From the NCBI GenBank assembly GCA_041391385.1, contig JAWKOD010000002.1, forward strand, positions 372,001-436,000: a stretch of 64,000 bases of DNA, given 5' to 3'. Origin of the DNA: CANIGN01 sp041391385. Its GTDB lineage: Bacteria; Bdellovibrionota; UBA2428. The notes under the pieces are model-generated. The model made no database searches and was not told where the DNA came from. It saw nothing but the letters and a program-made list of their open reading frames with translations. The translations under genes and the position numbers were made by a program. Shown here piece by piece: positions 26,621 through 36,196 of the stretch. Positions within the stretch are counted from its first letter, which is position 1. The number at the start of each line of letters is the position of its first letter.

Positions 26621-28645
26621 CTAGCCTTTGTTGTCGGTGCACTCAGTTGGAATGAAGTAATCATAGCCTCTGAGTTCGTCTTCCCAGTACTCTCCGCTAT
26701 AACGCCAGAGAATTTCTTTACCCTTTAAGAAAACGCCTGGTAAGAATTCATCTTCCTCAATCAAGCGTTTAGCTTGTGTACGTTTAACGGCCTCTGGGAA
26801 TTTCGTTGCTTGAGAGTAGATTTCATATCGAAGGATATCAATCTTGGGTTTCTCAGCAGCGTAATCCCTTAGGACTTCCTGAAGACGAGTAAGTACATAA
26901 GGTTTAACGGACTTAATAAGAAAGCTAAGGCGACGGTCAATGATTTTATCAAAGAAGTCACGCGCACCTTTTTTAAGAGCCGCATCACTTACGTTAGGGT
27001 TTGCCTCAAGAGCTGCTAGCATTTTACGTTCTGCAAAGAGCTTGTGCTCGCGCTCTTTGTCTTCAAGAACCAAAGGATCTTCGAGGATAACATTGTTCAC
27101 CCAGCTGGGGAGTTTGTTGTCATCAACGTCGCTTAACTTAGAAAACTTAGCGTCTTGTATCGTTGCGATAGCAGACTTGAGGTCGCTAACAGTTTTTCCG
27201 TGCATCGCCTCAAAGGTGTTCACACTTTTTGTGGCTTCTTCAAAGCGGCAAAGCTTGAGGTAGTTCAAGCTTCTCAAAGTCCATAAGTCTGCAAAGTCTC
27301 TTTGTTCAAAGTAGCTACTGCCCAGAGGGTGTAGATATCCTTGAGAGCGGTTGAACTCACCTGCTCTGTAAAGTGCCCAAGCGCTTTCAAAGAAAGCATC
27401 TCTTACATAAGGAGAACCCGTGGGGATTTCGTTGTAGTAATAGACCGCTTGGTTGTAGAGCTCGGCTTGGTAAGCCAAGCGTCCCAAAGAGATGTTCGCA
27501 AGGTCTCTTAGGTTTTCATCTTTTCGAGTACGAGCAGCTTGTGCAGCGGCTTCAAGACTTGCGCGTGCATCGTAAATTTGTGAGCCTTCGGTTTGCCAAG
27601 CTTGTTTGGCTGCAGCTCCACTGGGAATTCCTTCTGAAAGGAGAACTCCTGTAAAGTACTGCGCGTCTGCATACTCTGGCGCATCGCTAGGAACTTGAGC
27701 AAAAGCACTCGTTGCGGCTTGAGCTTGTCCTGCGTTCAAGAGAATGCGTCCCAAATGATAAGCAAAGAGCGACTTATACTTGTCTGGGATTTGAGAAAGT
27801 GAAATTTTCTCAAGTACACCACGCACGGCAGAGCGATCTTTTGTGTGGCTCATGCATTCAGCAATCATTCCTAGGGCTGAGCGACGCCATTTAGTTTCAG
27901 AGAGTTCCACTAACGGTCCGAGGGCTGTGGAGTAAAAACCCGCTTGATAAAGACTGTGAGCCATAACGTATGCGGCAAGGACTTGGGTTTCATCGTTTTT
28001 TGTGGATGAAAAAACTTTGTACGCAAGTGTAGCGCTCGTTGCGTAGTCACCTACTGCGTATGCTAGGTAAGCAGGCAGTAGCGGAGTTTTAGTCGCTTCT
28101 TTAGTTTTTCCGTATTGAAAAAGTTCAAGAATCTCTCTTTTTTCTCCTGGGAAAATTTCTTTCTTCACTTCTTTCGATGCGACGAGGCTTACTTCTTCTA
28201 TGAGCTCAACATCCGGCAAGACTCGTTTAGCAGTTAAAAGTTGGGCGCCTACACTTTTGCTTTCGCTTTTAACGATAGTGTCTCGGATGTCCATTTTTTT
28301 ACTGCCGCTAGAGCCCCTGACCTCAATGGTTGAAGTTTTTGGTTTAATCCTTCGAGCAGCCACTGCTGGGTTGTTTTTGAGCTTTTGCTGAGCAATGCGC
28401 TTGCGCACTTGGAGCTCTGGCGTGAGGTACTTGTCGGGAACGTTCAGAAGTTCAAGATCTTCAAGCTCTTCTTTTTTCTTAGATTTCTGACCTAGGTTAG
28501 CTTTGATGTTTTTTCGAGCAGCGTCATCTTTAAAGAGTGTGGGAAGAATGAGATATTCACCCGAAACGTCGCCCGTTGGGATAGTTATTTTTGCAAAAGC
28601 TGGCATGGCCAGTAGGCTTGCGCCTAGTAGTAATTTAATTTTCAT
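26621..28645 (-). CDS. Secreted tetratricopeptide-repeat protein
   Basis: About 674 residues with a signal peptide (MKIKLLLGASLLAMPAFA). A ~150-residue linker is followed by helical TPR-like repeats over most of the length, for example LFAYHLGRILLNAGQAQAATSAFAQVP and ISLGRLAYQAELYNQAVYYYNEIP. The ATG at 28645 is chosen since it starts the signal peptide one base after the upstream gene. Pairing with an OMP beta-barrel resembles TPR/OMP gene pairs near gliding-motility (Glt/Agl) genes in myxobacteria and relatives. That link is inference. Predicted periplasmic. Confidence 0.75.
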   Translation of the reverse strand: MKIKLLLGASLLAMPAFAKITIPTGDVSGEYLILPTLFKDDAARKNIKANLGQKSKKKEELEDLELLNVPDKYLTPELQVRKRIAQQKLKNNPAVAARRIKPKTSTIEVRGSSGSKKMDIRDTIVKSESKSVGAQLLTAKRVLPDVELIEEVSLVASKEVKKEIFPGEKREILELFQYGKTKEATKTPLLPAYLAYAVGDYATSATLAYKVFSSTKNDETQVLAAYVMAHSLYQAGFYSTALGPLVELSETKWRRSALGMIAECMSHTKDRSAVRGVLEKISLSQIPDKYKSLFAYHLGRILLNAGQAQAATSAFAQVPSDAPEYADAQYFTGVLLSEGIPSGAAAKQAWQTEGSQIYDARASLEAAAQAARTRKDENLRDLANISLGRLAYQAELYNQAVYYYNEIPTGSPYVRDAFFESAWALYRAGEFNRSQGYLHPLGSSYFEQRDFADLWTLRSLNYLKLCRFEEATKSVNTFEAMHGKTVSDLKSAIATIQDAKFSKLSDVDDNKLPSWVNNVILEDPLVLEDKEREHKLFAERKMLAALEANPNVSDAALKKGARDFFDKIIDRRLSFLIKSVKPYVLTRLQEVLRDYAAEKPKIDILRYEIYSQATKFPEAVKRTQAKRLIEEDEFLPGVFLKGKEILWRYSGEYWEDELRGYDYFIPTECTDNKG

Positions 28646-28646
28646 A

Positions 28647-29555
28647 TTAATACCCCGCAATGTTAAATAAGTAAGAAACACCCGTTACGAACTGAAAATT
28701 GTTTTGCATAACAGTTTTTGCTCCAATGGGGGTAGCACCACCACCAGAAGTTGTTGCTTGGTATTTAGCTTGGTAAATGTTGTTTCTAACTTCTGTTGTC
28801 CAAGCGAGGTTCTTGTTGATAAATATTCTGATTCCAAGGTTAGCTAAGCTACCAGGCGCCACTTGACTGGAGCCTTTTCTCTGAGCGCCTTGCCCAGCGG
28901 CAGGCTTGTTAAAGGTAGAATCCATTGTGAGTACAGAGAGACCAAGGCCTCCGTAGATATCAAAGTGAATGATTCGACTTCTAAACCATGCGAACTTTCC
29001 GTAAATTGGATTCCAAAGAACACCAATGCCACCAAAAAACTTTGGCTGTAGGAATTCTTTTGTGGATTTAAAGCCAGAGGTTACAAGAAAGCTTTCTAAT
29101 TGTTCTTTTTCGTTGGTGTCTGTGTTCATAGAGTAGTTGCCAAAAGCTTGTACTCCCCAATATTCATTGAAGTAATACGCTGATCGAAGTCCTACTGTAT
29201 AAGAATTGTAAAAAGCAGTTGCTGAGGTCATTCCTAAGTCAGCACCAACTTCTAGGCGACCTGTTTTGTTGTACTTCCTGTCTTGAATGACGAGAACTTT
29301 ATTGTCGTCGCGTTCGAAGAGTTGTTTATCCCAAACATCTTTGGCAGAAAAGTCGACAGCTTTTTCCGCAGCTTTAGGGGCTTCCACTTGTGCAGCGGGA
29401 ACTGCTTTTTCAGCAGTTTTTGTAGGAGCAGTTGCTTCGCTCTCAACTTTTTTCACATCGGCTTTTTTTGCTTCGGCTTTTGTTTCCTGGGCACTCGACA
29501 TGGAAAATACGGTAAATAGGGCTGTTGTTATCAAATAGTTCTTGTGAAATCTCAT
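28647..29555 (-). CDS. Outer-membrane beta-barrel protein
   Basis: A 302-residue protein with a signal peptide (to about residue 22), an Ala/Lys/Glu-rich linker (25-70), and a C-terminal ~200-residue domain of alternating strands ending in aromatic residues (FQFVTGVSYLFNIAGY). This fits the outer-membrane beta-barrel family seen in myxobacteria and Bdellovibrio relatives (TIGR04565-like). It is transcribed with the TPR gene one base downstream. The linker probably spans the periplasm. It is divergent from sucC. Confidence 0.75.
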   Translation of the reverse strand: MRFHKNYLITTALFTVFSMSSAQETKAEAKKADVKKVESEATAPTKTAEKAVPAAQVEAPKAAEKAVDFSAKDVWDKQLFERDDNKVLVIQDRKYNKTGRLEVGADLGMTSATAFYNSYTVGLRSAYYFNEYWGVQAFGNYSMNTDTNEKEQLESFLVTSGFKSTKEFLQPKFFGGIGVLWNPIYGKFAWFRSRIIHFDIYGGLGLSVLTMDSTFNKPAAGQGAQRKGSSQVAPGSLANLGIRIFINKNLAWTTEVRNNIYQAKYQATTSGGGATPIGAKTVMQNNFQFVTGVSYLFNIAGY

Positions 29556-29692
29556 AGTTATTAGGCTACCTCCAAAATTTTGGCCCTTGTGGCTTATTCT
29601 GCATAATCCACAGGCTTAACTCGTCGCAAAAAGTTCCCCTCCTCTCATAAGTGTCTCGAAAAATGAGCTTTATGGGACTAGCCTTATGCCAC

Positions 29693-30880
29693 ATGAAAAT
29701 TCACGAGCATCAAGCTAAAGAGCTATTTTCCGAAGCTGGCATACCTGTCCCCATGGGAAAAGTTGCCTACACCGTTGACGAGGCGCGCTCCGCTGCCCAA
29801 GAGCTTTTCAACAAAGGAAACTCCCTTGTTGTTGTAAAAGCTCAAATCCACGCAGGAGGCCGAGGTAAGGCGGGCGGTGTTAAGCTCGCACGCTCCGTAG
29901 ATGAAGCAGCACAATGTGCTCGCGAGATCCTTGGCAAGAAGCTCATCACTCCGCAAACGAGTGCTGAGGGCCAAGAGGTCCGCCGCCTGTGGGTAGAAGC
30001 TGGAAGTCAAATCGAGAAAGAATTCTATCTGTCTGCAATTGTCGACAGAAAGAGCCAGTCTATAAGTGTCCTCGCCTCAGCCGAAGGTGGAATGGACATC
30101 GAGGAACTTGCACATAAACATCCCGAAAAGATCCTCAATTTTTCGCTGGATACAATCATTGGTCCTAAACTTTTTCATGGAAGAAAACTCTCCCACTTTC
30201 TAGGACTCGGTGAAACTCACACTAAGGAATGTAGCAGCTTTTTGACGAAGATTTATGAATTTTTCTGGAAGTGGGACGCTTCTATGGTTGAAGTCAATCC
30301 TTTGGCGCTCGTCAAAGCCCCAGAGGGCTCAAAACTGATGGCTCTCGATGCAAAAGTAAATTTTGACGAGAATGCATTATTTAAACATCCAAAGTTAAGA
30401 GAGCTTCTTGATCCTTTTGAGGTCGATGCAAAAGAGCTTGAAGCTTCTAAATACGATCTTAACTTTATCGCTTTAGACGGAACTATAGGTTGCATGGTTA
30501 ACGGAGCGGGTCTTGCAATGGCTACTATGGATATCGTTGAAGTTTACGGTGGGTCTCCTGCTAACTTTTTAGATGTTGGCGGTGGAGCAGACGCAACTAA
30601 GGTGCGCGAAGCATTTAAAATTATTTTAAGTGACCCCAATGTAAAAGCTATATTCGTAAATATCTTTGGTGGCATCATGAAGTGCGATGTCATTGCGGAA
30701 GGGATTATTGCTGCAAGTAAAGAAATTCAACTCAGAGTTCCTTTGGTTGTACGACTTGAGGGAACCAATGTTGAGAAGGGTCGTGAGATGCTTCAGACCA
30801 GTGGATTAAAAATAGAAACCGCTGCCAGTATGGCAGAAGGTGCAGAAAAAGTTGTTAAAGCCGCTAAGGCGCAGGCTTAA
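29693..30880 (+). CDS. sucC: Succinyl-CoA synthetase beta subunit
   Basis: A 395-residue ATP-grasp subunit: start MKIHEHQAKELFSEAG, nucleotide loop VVKAQIHAGGRGKAGGV, the metal/CoA region MVEVNPLAL, and the C-terminal VNIFGGIMKCDVIAEG. It makes ATP (or GTP) from succinyl-CoA in the TCA cycle together with SucD. The ATG at 29693 matches the family start; the frame extends 14 codons upstream. sucD begins 13 bases downstream with an AGGAGA ribosome site. Confidence 0.96.
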   Translation: MKIHEHQAKELFSEAGIPVPMGKVAYTVDEARSAAQELFNKGNSLVVVKAQIHAGGRGKAGGVKLARSVDEAAQCAREILGKKLITPQTSAEGQEVRRLWVEAGSQIEKEFYLSAIVDRKSQSISVLASAEGGMDIEELAHKHPEKILNFSLDTIIGPKLFHGRKLSHFLGLGETHTKECSSFLTKIYEFFWKWDASMVEVNPLALVKAPEGSKLMALDAKVNFDENALFKHPKLRELLDPFEVDAKELEASKYDLNFIALDGTIGCMVNGAGLAMATMDIVEVYGGSPANFLDVGGGADATKVREAFKIILSDPNVKAIFVNIFGGIMKCDVIAEGIIAASKEIQLRVPLVVRLEGTNVEKGREMLQTSGLKIETAASMAEGAEKVVKAAKAQA

Positions 30881-30893
30881 GGAGATAGAGCAG

Positions 30894-31793
30894 ATGTCAG
30901 TACTTGTAGGAAAAGATACCATCTTAATTACTCAGGGAATTACCGGAAAGTCTGGACTCTTTCACAGTCAGCAGTGTCGTGAATACGGAACAAACGTTGC
31001 GGGTGGAGTGACACCCGGTCGTGGTGGACAAGTCGTGGATAAGTTTCCTGTTTGGGATTCTGTAGAAGAAGCTGTCCAGAAAACAGGCGCTAACGTGAGT
31101 ATGGTTTTTGTTCCACCTCCCTTTGCAGCTGACGCCATTGTAGAAGCCTTTGAAGCGGAGATCCCTCTCGTGGTTGCGATTACTGAAGGGGTACCCGTTT
31201 TGGATATGCTTAAAGTTAGAAAGTATCTCGATTTAAAAAATTACAATCGACGACAAGAAGGAAAAGAAGTCTTTCGTTTAATTGGACCAAACTGCCCAGG
31301 AATTATTACTCCGGGTGCCGCGAAAATCGGTATTATGCCAGGATACATTCATAAACCTGGCAAAGTGGGAATCGTTTCTCGTTCTGGTACTTTAACTTAC
31401 GAAGCTGTCCATCAAGTAACTCAAATGGGCATGGGGCAAAGCACATGCATTGGAATTGGTGGTGATCCCATTCAAGGAATGAACTTCATCGATGCGCTAG
31501 AGCTTTTCAACAACGATCCCGGCACTGAGTCCGTCATTATGATTGGTGAGATCGGTGGAAGTGCCGAGGAAGAAGCAGCAGCTTGGATTAAGCAATACAT
31601 GAAAAAACCCGTAGCGAGCTTTATTGCAGGACAAACCGCACCTCCCGGACGACGCATGGGTCACGCTGGAGCGATCATCTCTGGAAGTGGTGGGACTGCG
31701 GCCTCTAAGGTTGCTGCCTTGACTGCAGCCGGTGCTGTTATTGCGAAGACTCCTTCAGATATGGGTACAGCGCTTAAGCAAGCCATGAAGTAA
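30894..31793 (+). CDS. sucD: Succinyl-CoA synthetase alpha subunit
   Basis: A 299-residue alpha subunit with the CoA-binding Rossmann domain (ITGKSGLFHSQQCREYGTNV), GPNCPGIITPG, and the active-site His loop near the C-terminus (GRRMGHAGAIISGSGGTA). The ATG at 30894 gives the normal N-terminus. It completes the sucC-sucD operon of the TCA cycle. Confidence 0.96.
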   Translation: MSVLVGKDTILITQGITGKSGLFHSQQCREYGTNVAGGVTPGRGGQVVDKFPVWDSVEEAVQKTGANVSMVFVPPPFAADAIVEAFEAEIPLVVAITEGVPVLDMLKVRKYLDLKNYNRRQEGKEVFRLIGPNCPGIITPGAAKIGIMPGYIHKPGKVGIVSRSGTLTYEAVHQVTQMGMGQSTCIGIGGDPIQGMNFIDALELFNNDPGTESVIMIGEIGGSAEEEAAAWIKQYMKKPVASFIAGQTAPPGRRMGHAGAIISGSGGTAASKVAALTAAGAVIAKTPSDMGTALKQAMK

Positions 31794-31810
31794 GCTTTCT
31801 TCTTAACAAG

Positions 31811-31850
31811 GTGCGCAGGTATTTAACCTTTTATAGTGAGCACTGCGCAC
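31811..31850 (+). repeat. Inverted repeat downstream of sucD
   Basis: GTGCGCAG (31811-31818) and CTGCGCAC (31843-31850) are perfect inverted arms 24 bases apart. They start 18 bases after the sucD stop and end 54 bases before the next gene. A transcript-end stem or an operator for the downstream transporter are both possible. There is no T run. Confidence 0.4.
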
Positions 31851-31904
31851 TGACATTTGCTCAAAATTAGAATAGTTTTTCACTCTTCTGGAGGGATTTC
31901 TAAA

Positions 31905-32657
31905 ATGAAAAAAATATTGAGTGTATTGTTCTTTGCTTTCGCGACGCTGGGAGTGTCTGCATCATGGGGCGCGATTGATAAATCTAAAACCATTAAAATG
32001 GCTACAGAAGGAGCATTTCCTCCGTTTAACTATTTTAAAGGAAAAGACCTCACAGGCTTTGAAGTAGAATTGGGTACAGAGTTAGCAAAAAAACTTCATG
32101 TCAACGGCGAGTGGAAAACAAGTCCTTTTGATTCACTTTTAATTGGATTGAATCAAAATCGCTATGATCTTGTAGTTGCGTCACACGGCATCACGGCAGA
32201 ACGCGCTAAGGCTGTGGATTTTACAGAACCCCATTATTGCACCGGTGGAATTATTATATCTAACGCAGGTGGACCCAAAACGGCTGCGGATCTCAAAGGT
32301 AAAGTCGTTGCGGTTCAAGTGGGAACTACTTACTTAACTAACGTTCAAAAGATACCTGGCATCAAAGAAGTTAAAACTTATCCCAAAGATACTGACGCTC
32401 TTCAAAATTTAATGTCAAAAAGAGTAGACGCATGGGTAACGGATAAATTTGTTGCACTTGAAGCCGTTAAGTCGAATGAAAAATTGCATCTTCAGTTGGG
32501 TGACATGGTTTTCCAAGAGAAGATTGCTATGGCAGTTGCTAAGGGAAACACAGAACTTAAAAACAAAGTGAACACAGCGCTTAATGATCTCGTTAAAGAT
32601 GGCACATACCTTAAGATTAGCAAAAAATACTTTAACGACGACGTTTCTTGTAAGTAG
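31905..32657 (+). CDS. Amino-acid ABC transporter periplasmic binding protein
   Basis: A 250-residue family-3 solute-binding protein with a signal peptide (MKKILSVLFFAFATLGVSASWG). The characteristic EGAFPPFNYFKGKDLTGFEVEL and later VVASHGITAERAKAVDFTEPH bind the amino-acid backbone in this family. Start at 31905 has GGAGGG about 12 bases upstream. First gene of a three-gene importer; the exact amino acid is not predictable. Confidence 0.88.
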   Translation: MKKILSVLFFAFATLGVSASWGAIDKSKTIKMATEGAFPPFNYFKGKDLTGFEVELGTELAKKLHVNGEWKTSPFDSLLIGLNQNRYDLVVASHGITAERAKAVDFTEPHYCTGGIIISNAGGPKTAADLKGKVVAVQVGTTYLTNVQKIPGIKEVKTYPKDTDALQNLMSKRVDAWVTDKFVALEAVKSNEKLHLQLGDMVFQEKIAMAVAKGNTELKNKVNTALNDLVKDGTYLKISKKYFNDDVSCK

Positions 32658-32667
32658 TTTTACCTAA

Positions 32668-33450
32668 GTGACTAAAAGCAAAGAGGTGGTTGAATCCACG
32701 CCAGCACCTAAAATTCATTCATCGGCTTGGCTCCTGATACTTCTCGGGGGTGGAGCCGTTGGTTTTTATGTTCTGTTTCTTCTGCTTAGTTTTTTATTAA
32801 AGCTTGCGCCTGAGCCCATAGGCTCTCGGGCAGACTTGTTTATTGAAGGTGCGCGCACCACGCTTAATCTAACACTTGTTTCAGGAGTCTTGGGGCTTTT
32901 GGTGGGAGTTCTTGTCGGACTTGCTAAGCTAAGTAAAAAGATTTGGCTTCGTTACCCAGCAGATTTTTTTATCTGGTTATTAAGGGGAACTCCACTTCTT
33001 GTACAAATTCTATTTGCTTATTACGCACTTCCAATGCTTGTTCCTAGCTTAAGACTTGAGGAATTTTCGGCGTGTGTGATTGCATTGGCCCTCAACGTTG
33101 GGGCATATAATGCTGAGGTTATTCGAGCAGGGATTCAAGCCATACACAAAGGTCAAACAGAAGCTTCCTTGAGCTTGGGCTTAACGAAGTTTCAAACGCT
33201 GCGCTTTGTGGTTTTGCCCCAAGCACTTTTAATTGTAGTGCCTCCTTTGGTGAATAATATTGTCGCACTCCTTAAGGATAGTTCTTTAGCATCTGCCATT
33301 GGACTTTTGGAGCTCACGCTTGCGGGGAACCGAATTTCTGCAGAAACATTTTTGCCTGTTCCGGTATTAACAACTGTTGCAATTGTATATTTGTCGCTTA
33401 CGACCTCGGTTACCATTTTTACTCATTTTCTTGAGCGGAGATTAAAATGA
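32668..33450 (+). CDS. Polar amino-acid ABC transporter permease
   Basis: A 260-residue HisM/GlnP-family inner-membrane permease starting at GTG. Five to six helices, with the EAA loop EASLSLGLTKFQTLRFVVLPQA. It begins ten bases after the binding-protein gene and overlaps the ATPase gene by four bases. Only one permease gene is present, so it likely works as a homodimer. Confidence 0.9.
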   Translation: MTKSKEVVESTPAPKIHSSAWLLILLGGGAVGFYVLFLLLSFLLKLAPEPIGSRADLFIEGARTTLNLTLVSGVLGLLVGVLVGLAKLSKKIWLRYPADFFIWLLRGTPLLVQILFAYYALPMLVPSLRLEEFSACVIALALNVGAYNAEVIRAGIQAIHKGQTEASLSLGLTKFQTLRFVVLPQALLIVVPPLVNNIVALLKDSSLASAIGLLELTLAGNRISAETFLPVPVLTTVAIVYLSLTTSVTIFTHFLERRLK

Positions 33451-34187
33451 ATCAAGATGTGATTGTAGATGCACGTAATATTCACAAAAGTTACGGAGAT
33501 TTTGAAGCCCTAAAAGGCGTTTCATTGAGTGTGGAGAAGGGCGAAGTGTTGGTTATTTTGGGTCCTTCAGGCTCAGGAAAATCAACTTTTATTAGAACCT
33601 TGAACGGTCTAGAGGAATTTCAAAAAGGCGAAATAGTTATCGATAAAGTAAGTCTTGGAAGCGAGAAAAATCTTTGTGCTGTGAGACGCGAAGTCGGAAT
33701 GGTTTTTCAAAGCTTTAATCTGTTTCCTCATCTAACCGTGATGCAAAATATTGCTCTTGCTCCACAAAAAGTACGAGGGCTCTCTCGTGCCGAGGCAGAT
33801 AAAATTGCTTATGAATTACTCGATAGGGTTGGTATTCGAGAGCAGAGCCATAAATATCCAGCAGAACTTTCGGGCGGGCAGCAACAACGAGTGGCTATAG
33901 CAAGGGCTTTAGCTATGCAGCCTAAAGTGATGCTTTTTGATGAGCCCACGAGCGCGCTTGATCCTGAAATGATTTCAGAAGTTTTGGATGTGATGAAAGA
34001 GCTCGCTAAAAGTGGCATGACCATGCTCGTGGTGACACATGAAATGGGATTTGCCCGAGAGGTTGCCGATCGCATTGTGTTTTTTGATTCTGGCCAAATT
34101 GTAGAAATTGCAACACCCGAAAAGTTTTTTAACAATCCAACTCATGAGCGATCAAAGCTCTTCTTGAGTCAAATACTACACCGCTAG
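33447..34187 (+). CDS. Polar amino-acid ABC transporter ATP-binding protein
   Basis: A 246-residue GlnQ/HisP-type ATPase: Walker A GPSGSGKST, Q-loop VFQSFNLFPH, signature LSGGQQQRVAIARAL, Walker B VMLFDEPTSALDPE, switch His THEMGFAREV. It completes the importer and overlaps by four bases the convergent gene at 34184. Confidence 0.93.
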   Translation: MNQDVIVDARNIHKSYGDFEALKGVSLSVEKGEVLVILGPSGSGKSTFIRTLNGLEEFQKGEIVIDKVSLGSEKNLCAVRREVGMVFQSFNLFPHLTVMQNIALAPQKVRGLSRAEADKIAYELLDRVGIREQSHKYPAELSGGQQQRVAIARALAMQPKVMLFDEPTSALDPEMISEVLDVMKELAKSGMTMLVVTHEMGFAREVADRIVFFDSGQIVEIATPEKFFNNPTHERSKLFLSQILHR

Positions 34188-34783
34188 TTCTGCGTTGCTT
34201 TTAGGTTACGCGCACGCATAATGGAATCAACGACAGGATAGATCTCTTGTTTAATTTGACCTTCGGTGAACGGGGCATCCGTAACTGCTGTCATAAAGTA
34301 TGCAAGGCTAGATGTAACATCTGCAGGGTTTAGGGGAGCTTGGCAATTTGTTTCAGTGCAAGAAATGCTTATGACTTGCCGATCTTCTTCGTAAATGAAG
34401 TTTGTAGGGCCAGGAATTGTATCAACGGGGGATGAGAGTTCCCAGTTAACCTCATCTGCTTGATTTAAGATTCTTTGAGCATTGATAGAGCTCCAGTCTG
34501 CGAAAGAGTTTACAACTTGGTTTTCAATTTTAAGAGTTGTATCAAAAGTCAGTTGGTTTTGTGTTAGGTACTCTATGAGAATAGACTTCAAGAGTGCTCC
34601 ATTATTTTTGTAAAGGTTTTCGTAGTTAAGCTCAGCTCTTTGAAAGAGCATATTGTCGAAAGTATTTGGAGCGGGGGCTTCTATAAATCCAGTTCCACGT
34701 GTTCCTATGCCCGCTTGCCCTAGGATGCTCATGCAAAAGCTAGAGCAAATTAAAGTTAGTGTGAGTTTTAGAGAATAGTTCAT
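34184..34783 (-). CDS. Hypothetical secreted protein paired with TIGR02147 regulator
   Basis: A 199-residue protein with a signal peptide (SLKLTLTLICSSFCMSILG) and a mature part of mixed helix and strand with two close cysteines (SCTETNC). It overlaps the upstream TIGR02147-type gene by four bases, so the two are co-translated. I do not recognise the family. In related bacteria TIGR02147 genes often sit next to small secreted genes, which suggests a functional pair (inference). Confidence 0.65.
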   Translation of the reverse strand: MNYSLKLTLTLICSSFCMSILGQAGIGTRGTGFIEAPAPNTFDNMLFQRAELNYENLYKNNGALLKSILIEYLTQNQLTFDTTLKIENQVVNSFADWSSINAQRILNQADEVNWELSSPVDTIPGPTNFIYEEDRQVISISCTETNCQAPLNPADVTSSLAYFMTAVTDAPFTEGQIKQEIYPVVDSIMRARNLKATQN

Positions 34784-35592
34784 AAGGACTCCTTTTGATT
34801 GAGGCGAAATGCTTGGACGCCGAGAGCATAGACAGTTCTCTTGGACTTTCCTCTGCGGGCAAGTCGAACAACTTTGTCAAAATACTCTTCGGTAATTTCT
34901 TTGAGCTTGGGGATGTCTTCTTCGTCAAAAGCAAAGATTTCGCTTCCGAAAACTCGTTCTTTGTTGCTTTGTTCTGTTTGGGACTCGTTGGCTTTTTGAA
35001 GTAATTGACGAGTAAACTTTTGGAGAGCTTCGCTAGGGGCTTCTGTCGAAACAAGAACGTCTTTTTCTTCTGTTACAAGTTCGCCACTTGGGTTTGATTT
35101 AAGTAGGCCGATTCTCTTTAAACGCTCAATAGCTTGGATGACTTCGTAAACAGGGAGTTTGAATATTTTAGCAAGCTTTGTGACATCAACGGCTTCACTC
35201 ATTTCACAAGCCGCTAAAATAGCTGAGTGGTGCCAATCGCTGACGATTCGAAATGAATCTACGCTTAGGTCTACAGTGGGGCGTTGTCTGTGTTTTTGGC
35301 CGATACGATCTTGAATAATAGATTTTGTTTCTGGATTTTTGCAGCGCTCAAAGGAGCATATTTCATTAAAGTAATCGGCTTCTTTGTTTTTTAGCTTCAG
35401 GCGGTTAATTACTCGAAGAGTGGCTTCTTCTGAGAGTCGCTTGCGGCCTTTAAGGACCTCGCAAATACCAGAGGGGCTAAATGAGAGGTCTTGAGCGAAC
35501 TTGCGCATAGAATAGCGTTTGTTTTTATCTTGTCTTTGCCTGAGGCAAAGGGAGAGAAATTCGCTGCTCGTTGAGCAATCAAGTAAATCCAT
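34780..35592 (-). CDS. TIGR02147-family (DUF4423) regulator-like protein
   Basis: A 270-residue cytoplasmic protein of the TIGR02147 family, common in Fibrobacter and Bdellovibrio relatives. It has an N-terminal helix-turn-helix (YSMRKFAQDLSFSPSGICEVLKGRKRLSEEATLRVINRL), the family's central helices (ADYFNEICSFERCKN) and a winged-helix segment (VTKLAKIFKLPVYEVIQAIERLKRIGLL). A DNA-binding role is likely. It overlaps the secreted-protein gene downstream by four bases. Confidence 0.8.
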   Translation of the reverse strand: MDLLDCSTSSEFLSLCLRQRQDKNKRYSMRKFAQDLSFSPSGICEVLKGRKRLSEEATLRVINRLKLKNKEADYFNEICSFERCKNPETKSIIQDRIGQKHRQRPTVDLSVDSFRIVSDWHHSAILAACEMSEAVDVTKLAKIFKLPVYEVIQAIERLKRIGLLKSNPSGELVTEEKDVLVSTEAPSEALQKFTRQLLQKANESQTEQSNKERVFGSEIFAFDEEDIPKLKEITEEYFDKVVRLARRGKSKRTVYALGVQAFRLNQKESL

Positions 35593-35660
35593 AAGTGTTC
35601 GCTACGAATTAATCCACGTTCGCTGGTAGCGCAAGTTAAATCATTCCACTTTTAGGGCTT

Positions 35661-36098
35661 TTAAGGGAATGAGCGCTGAAACGAATCTTCACCAGTCCAT
35701 CGCATGGCTATTTTTATTTTAACTTCTGGGTGCAAGCTCTTGTGAACGGGGCAGGCGTGAGCTGCCGCTTCAAGACGAGCCCTCATGGGATGCGAGGGAC
35801 TTAGAGGGATTTCAATTTCAGCAATCAGTTCGGCAATCCTGCGAGGAGGAGTTGTCGACATGATTTTCTGTATTTTGCCCTTAGATCCATCCAGTAAAAC
35901 ATCGTGCTTTTTGCCGGCAATGGCCATGGTTGTAATGATGCAGGTCACGAGTGCAGTGGCAACAAGGTCCGTGGGCGAAAAAGCCTCTCCTCGGCCTTCA
36001 TTGTCCGTCGGGGCATCTGTAAGGAGCTTAGAAGTTGAGGGGCCATGAGTCGATTCGCAGCGGAAATTGCCCTGATAATCAAATGTTACTTCAACCAC
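35661..36098 (-). CDS. OsmC-family peroxiredoxin-like protein
   Basis: A 145-residue OsmC/Ohr-superfamily protein. The two redox cysteines are in ALVTCIITTM and AAAHACPVHKSLHP, as in the YhfA-like branch. It probably reduces organic hydroperoxides in the cytoplasm. Single gene, divergent from ndk. A second, more distant OsmC-like gene is at 56065. Confidence 0.85.
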   Translation of the reverse strand: MVEVTFDYQGNFRCESTHGPSTSKLLTDAPTDNEGRGEAFSPTDLVATALVTCIITTMAIAGKKHDVLLDGSKGKIQKIMSTTPPRRIAELIAEIEIPLSPSHPMRARLEAAAHACPVHKSLHPEVKIKIAMRWTGEDSFQRSFP

Positions 36099-36196
36099 AG
36101 CTACTCTTTTAGTCTAGGCGCAGGGCAGTTTCAATATGCTCCTCACTCCATGAAAGTGTGCTTGAAAGCTCCCTCTGGCAAAGCTACCTTTGTTGC

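Noticed and set aside
34740..35054. 104-codon frame inside the TIGR02147 gene region
   Set aside because: It is a shadow of the TIGR02147 gene; the latter has a recognised family and a coupled partner.
35661..36098. OsmC gene as part of the ndk-mdh operon
   Set aside because: It is on the opposite strand and divergent from ndk.
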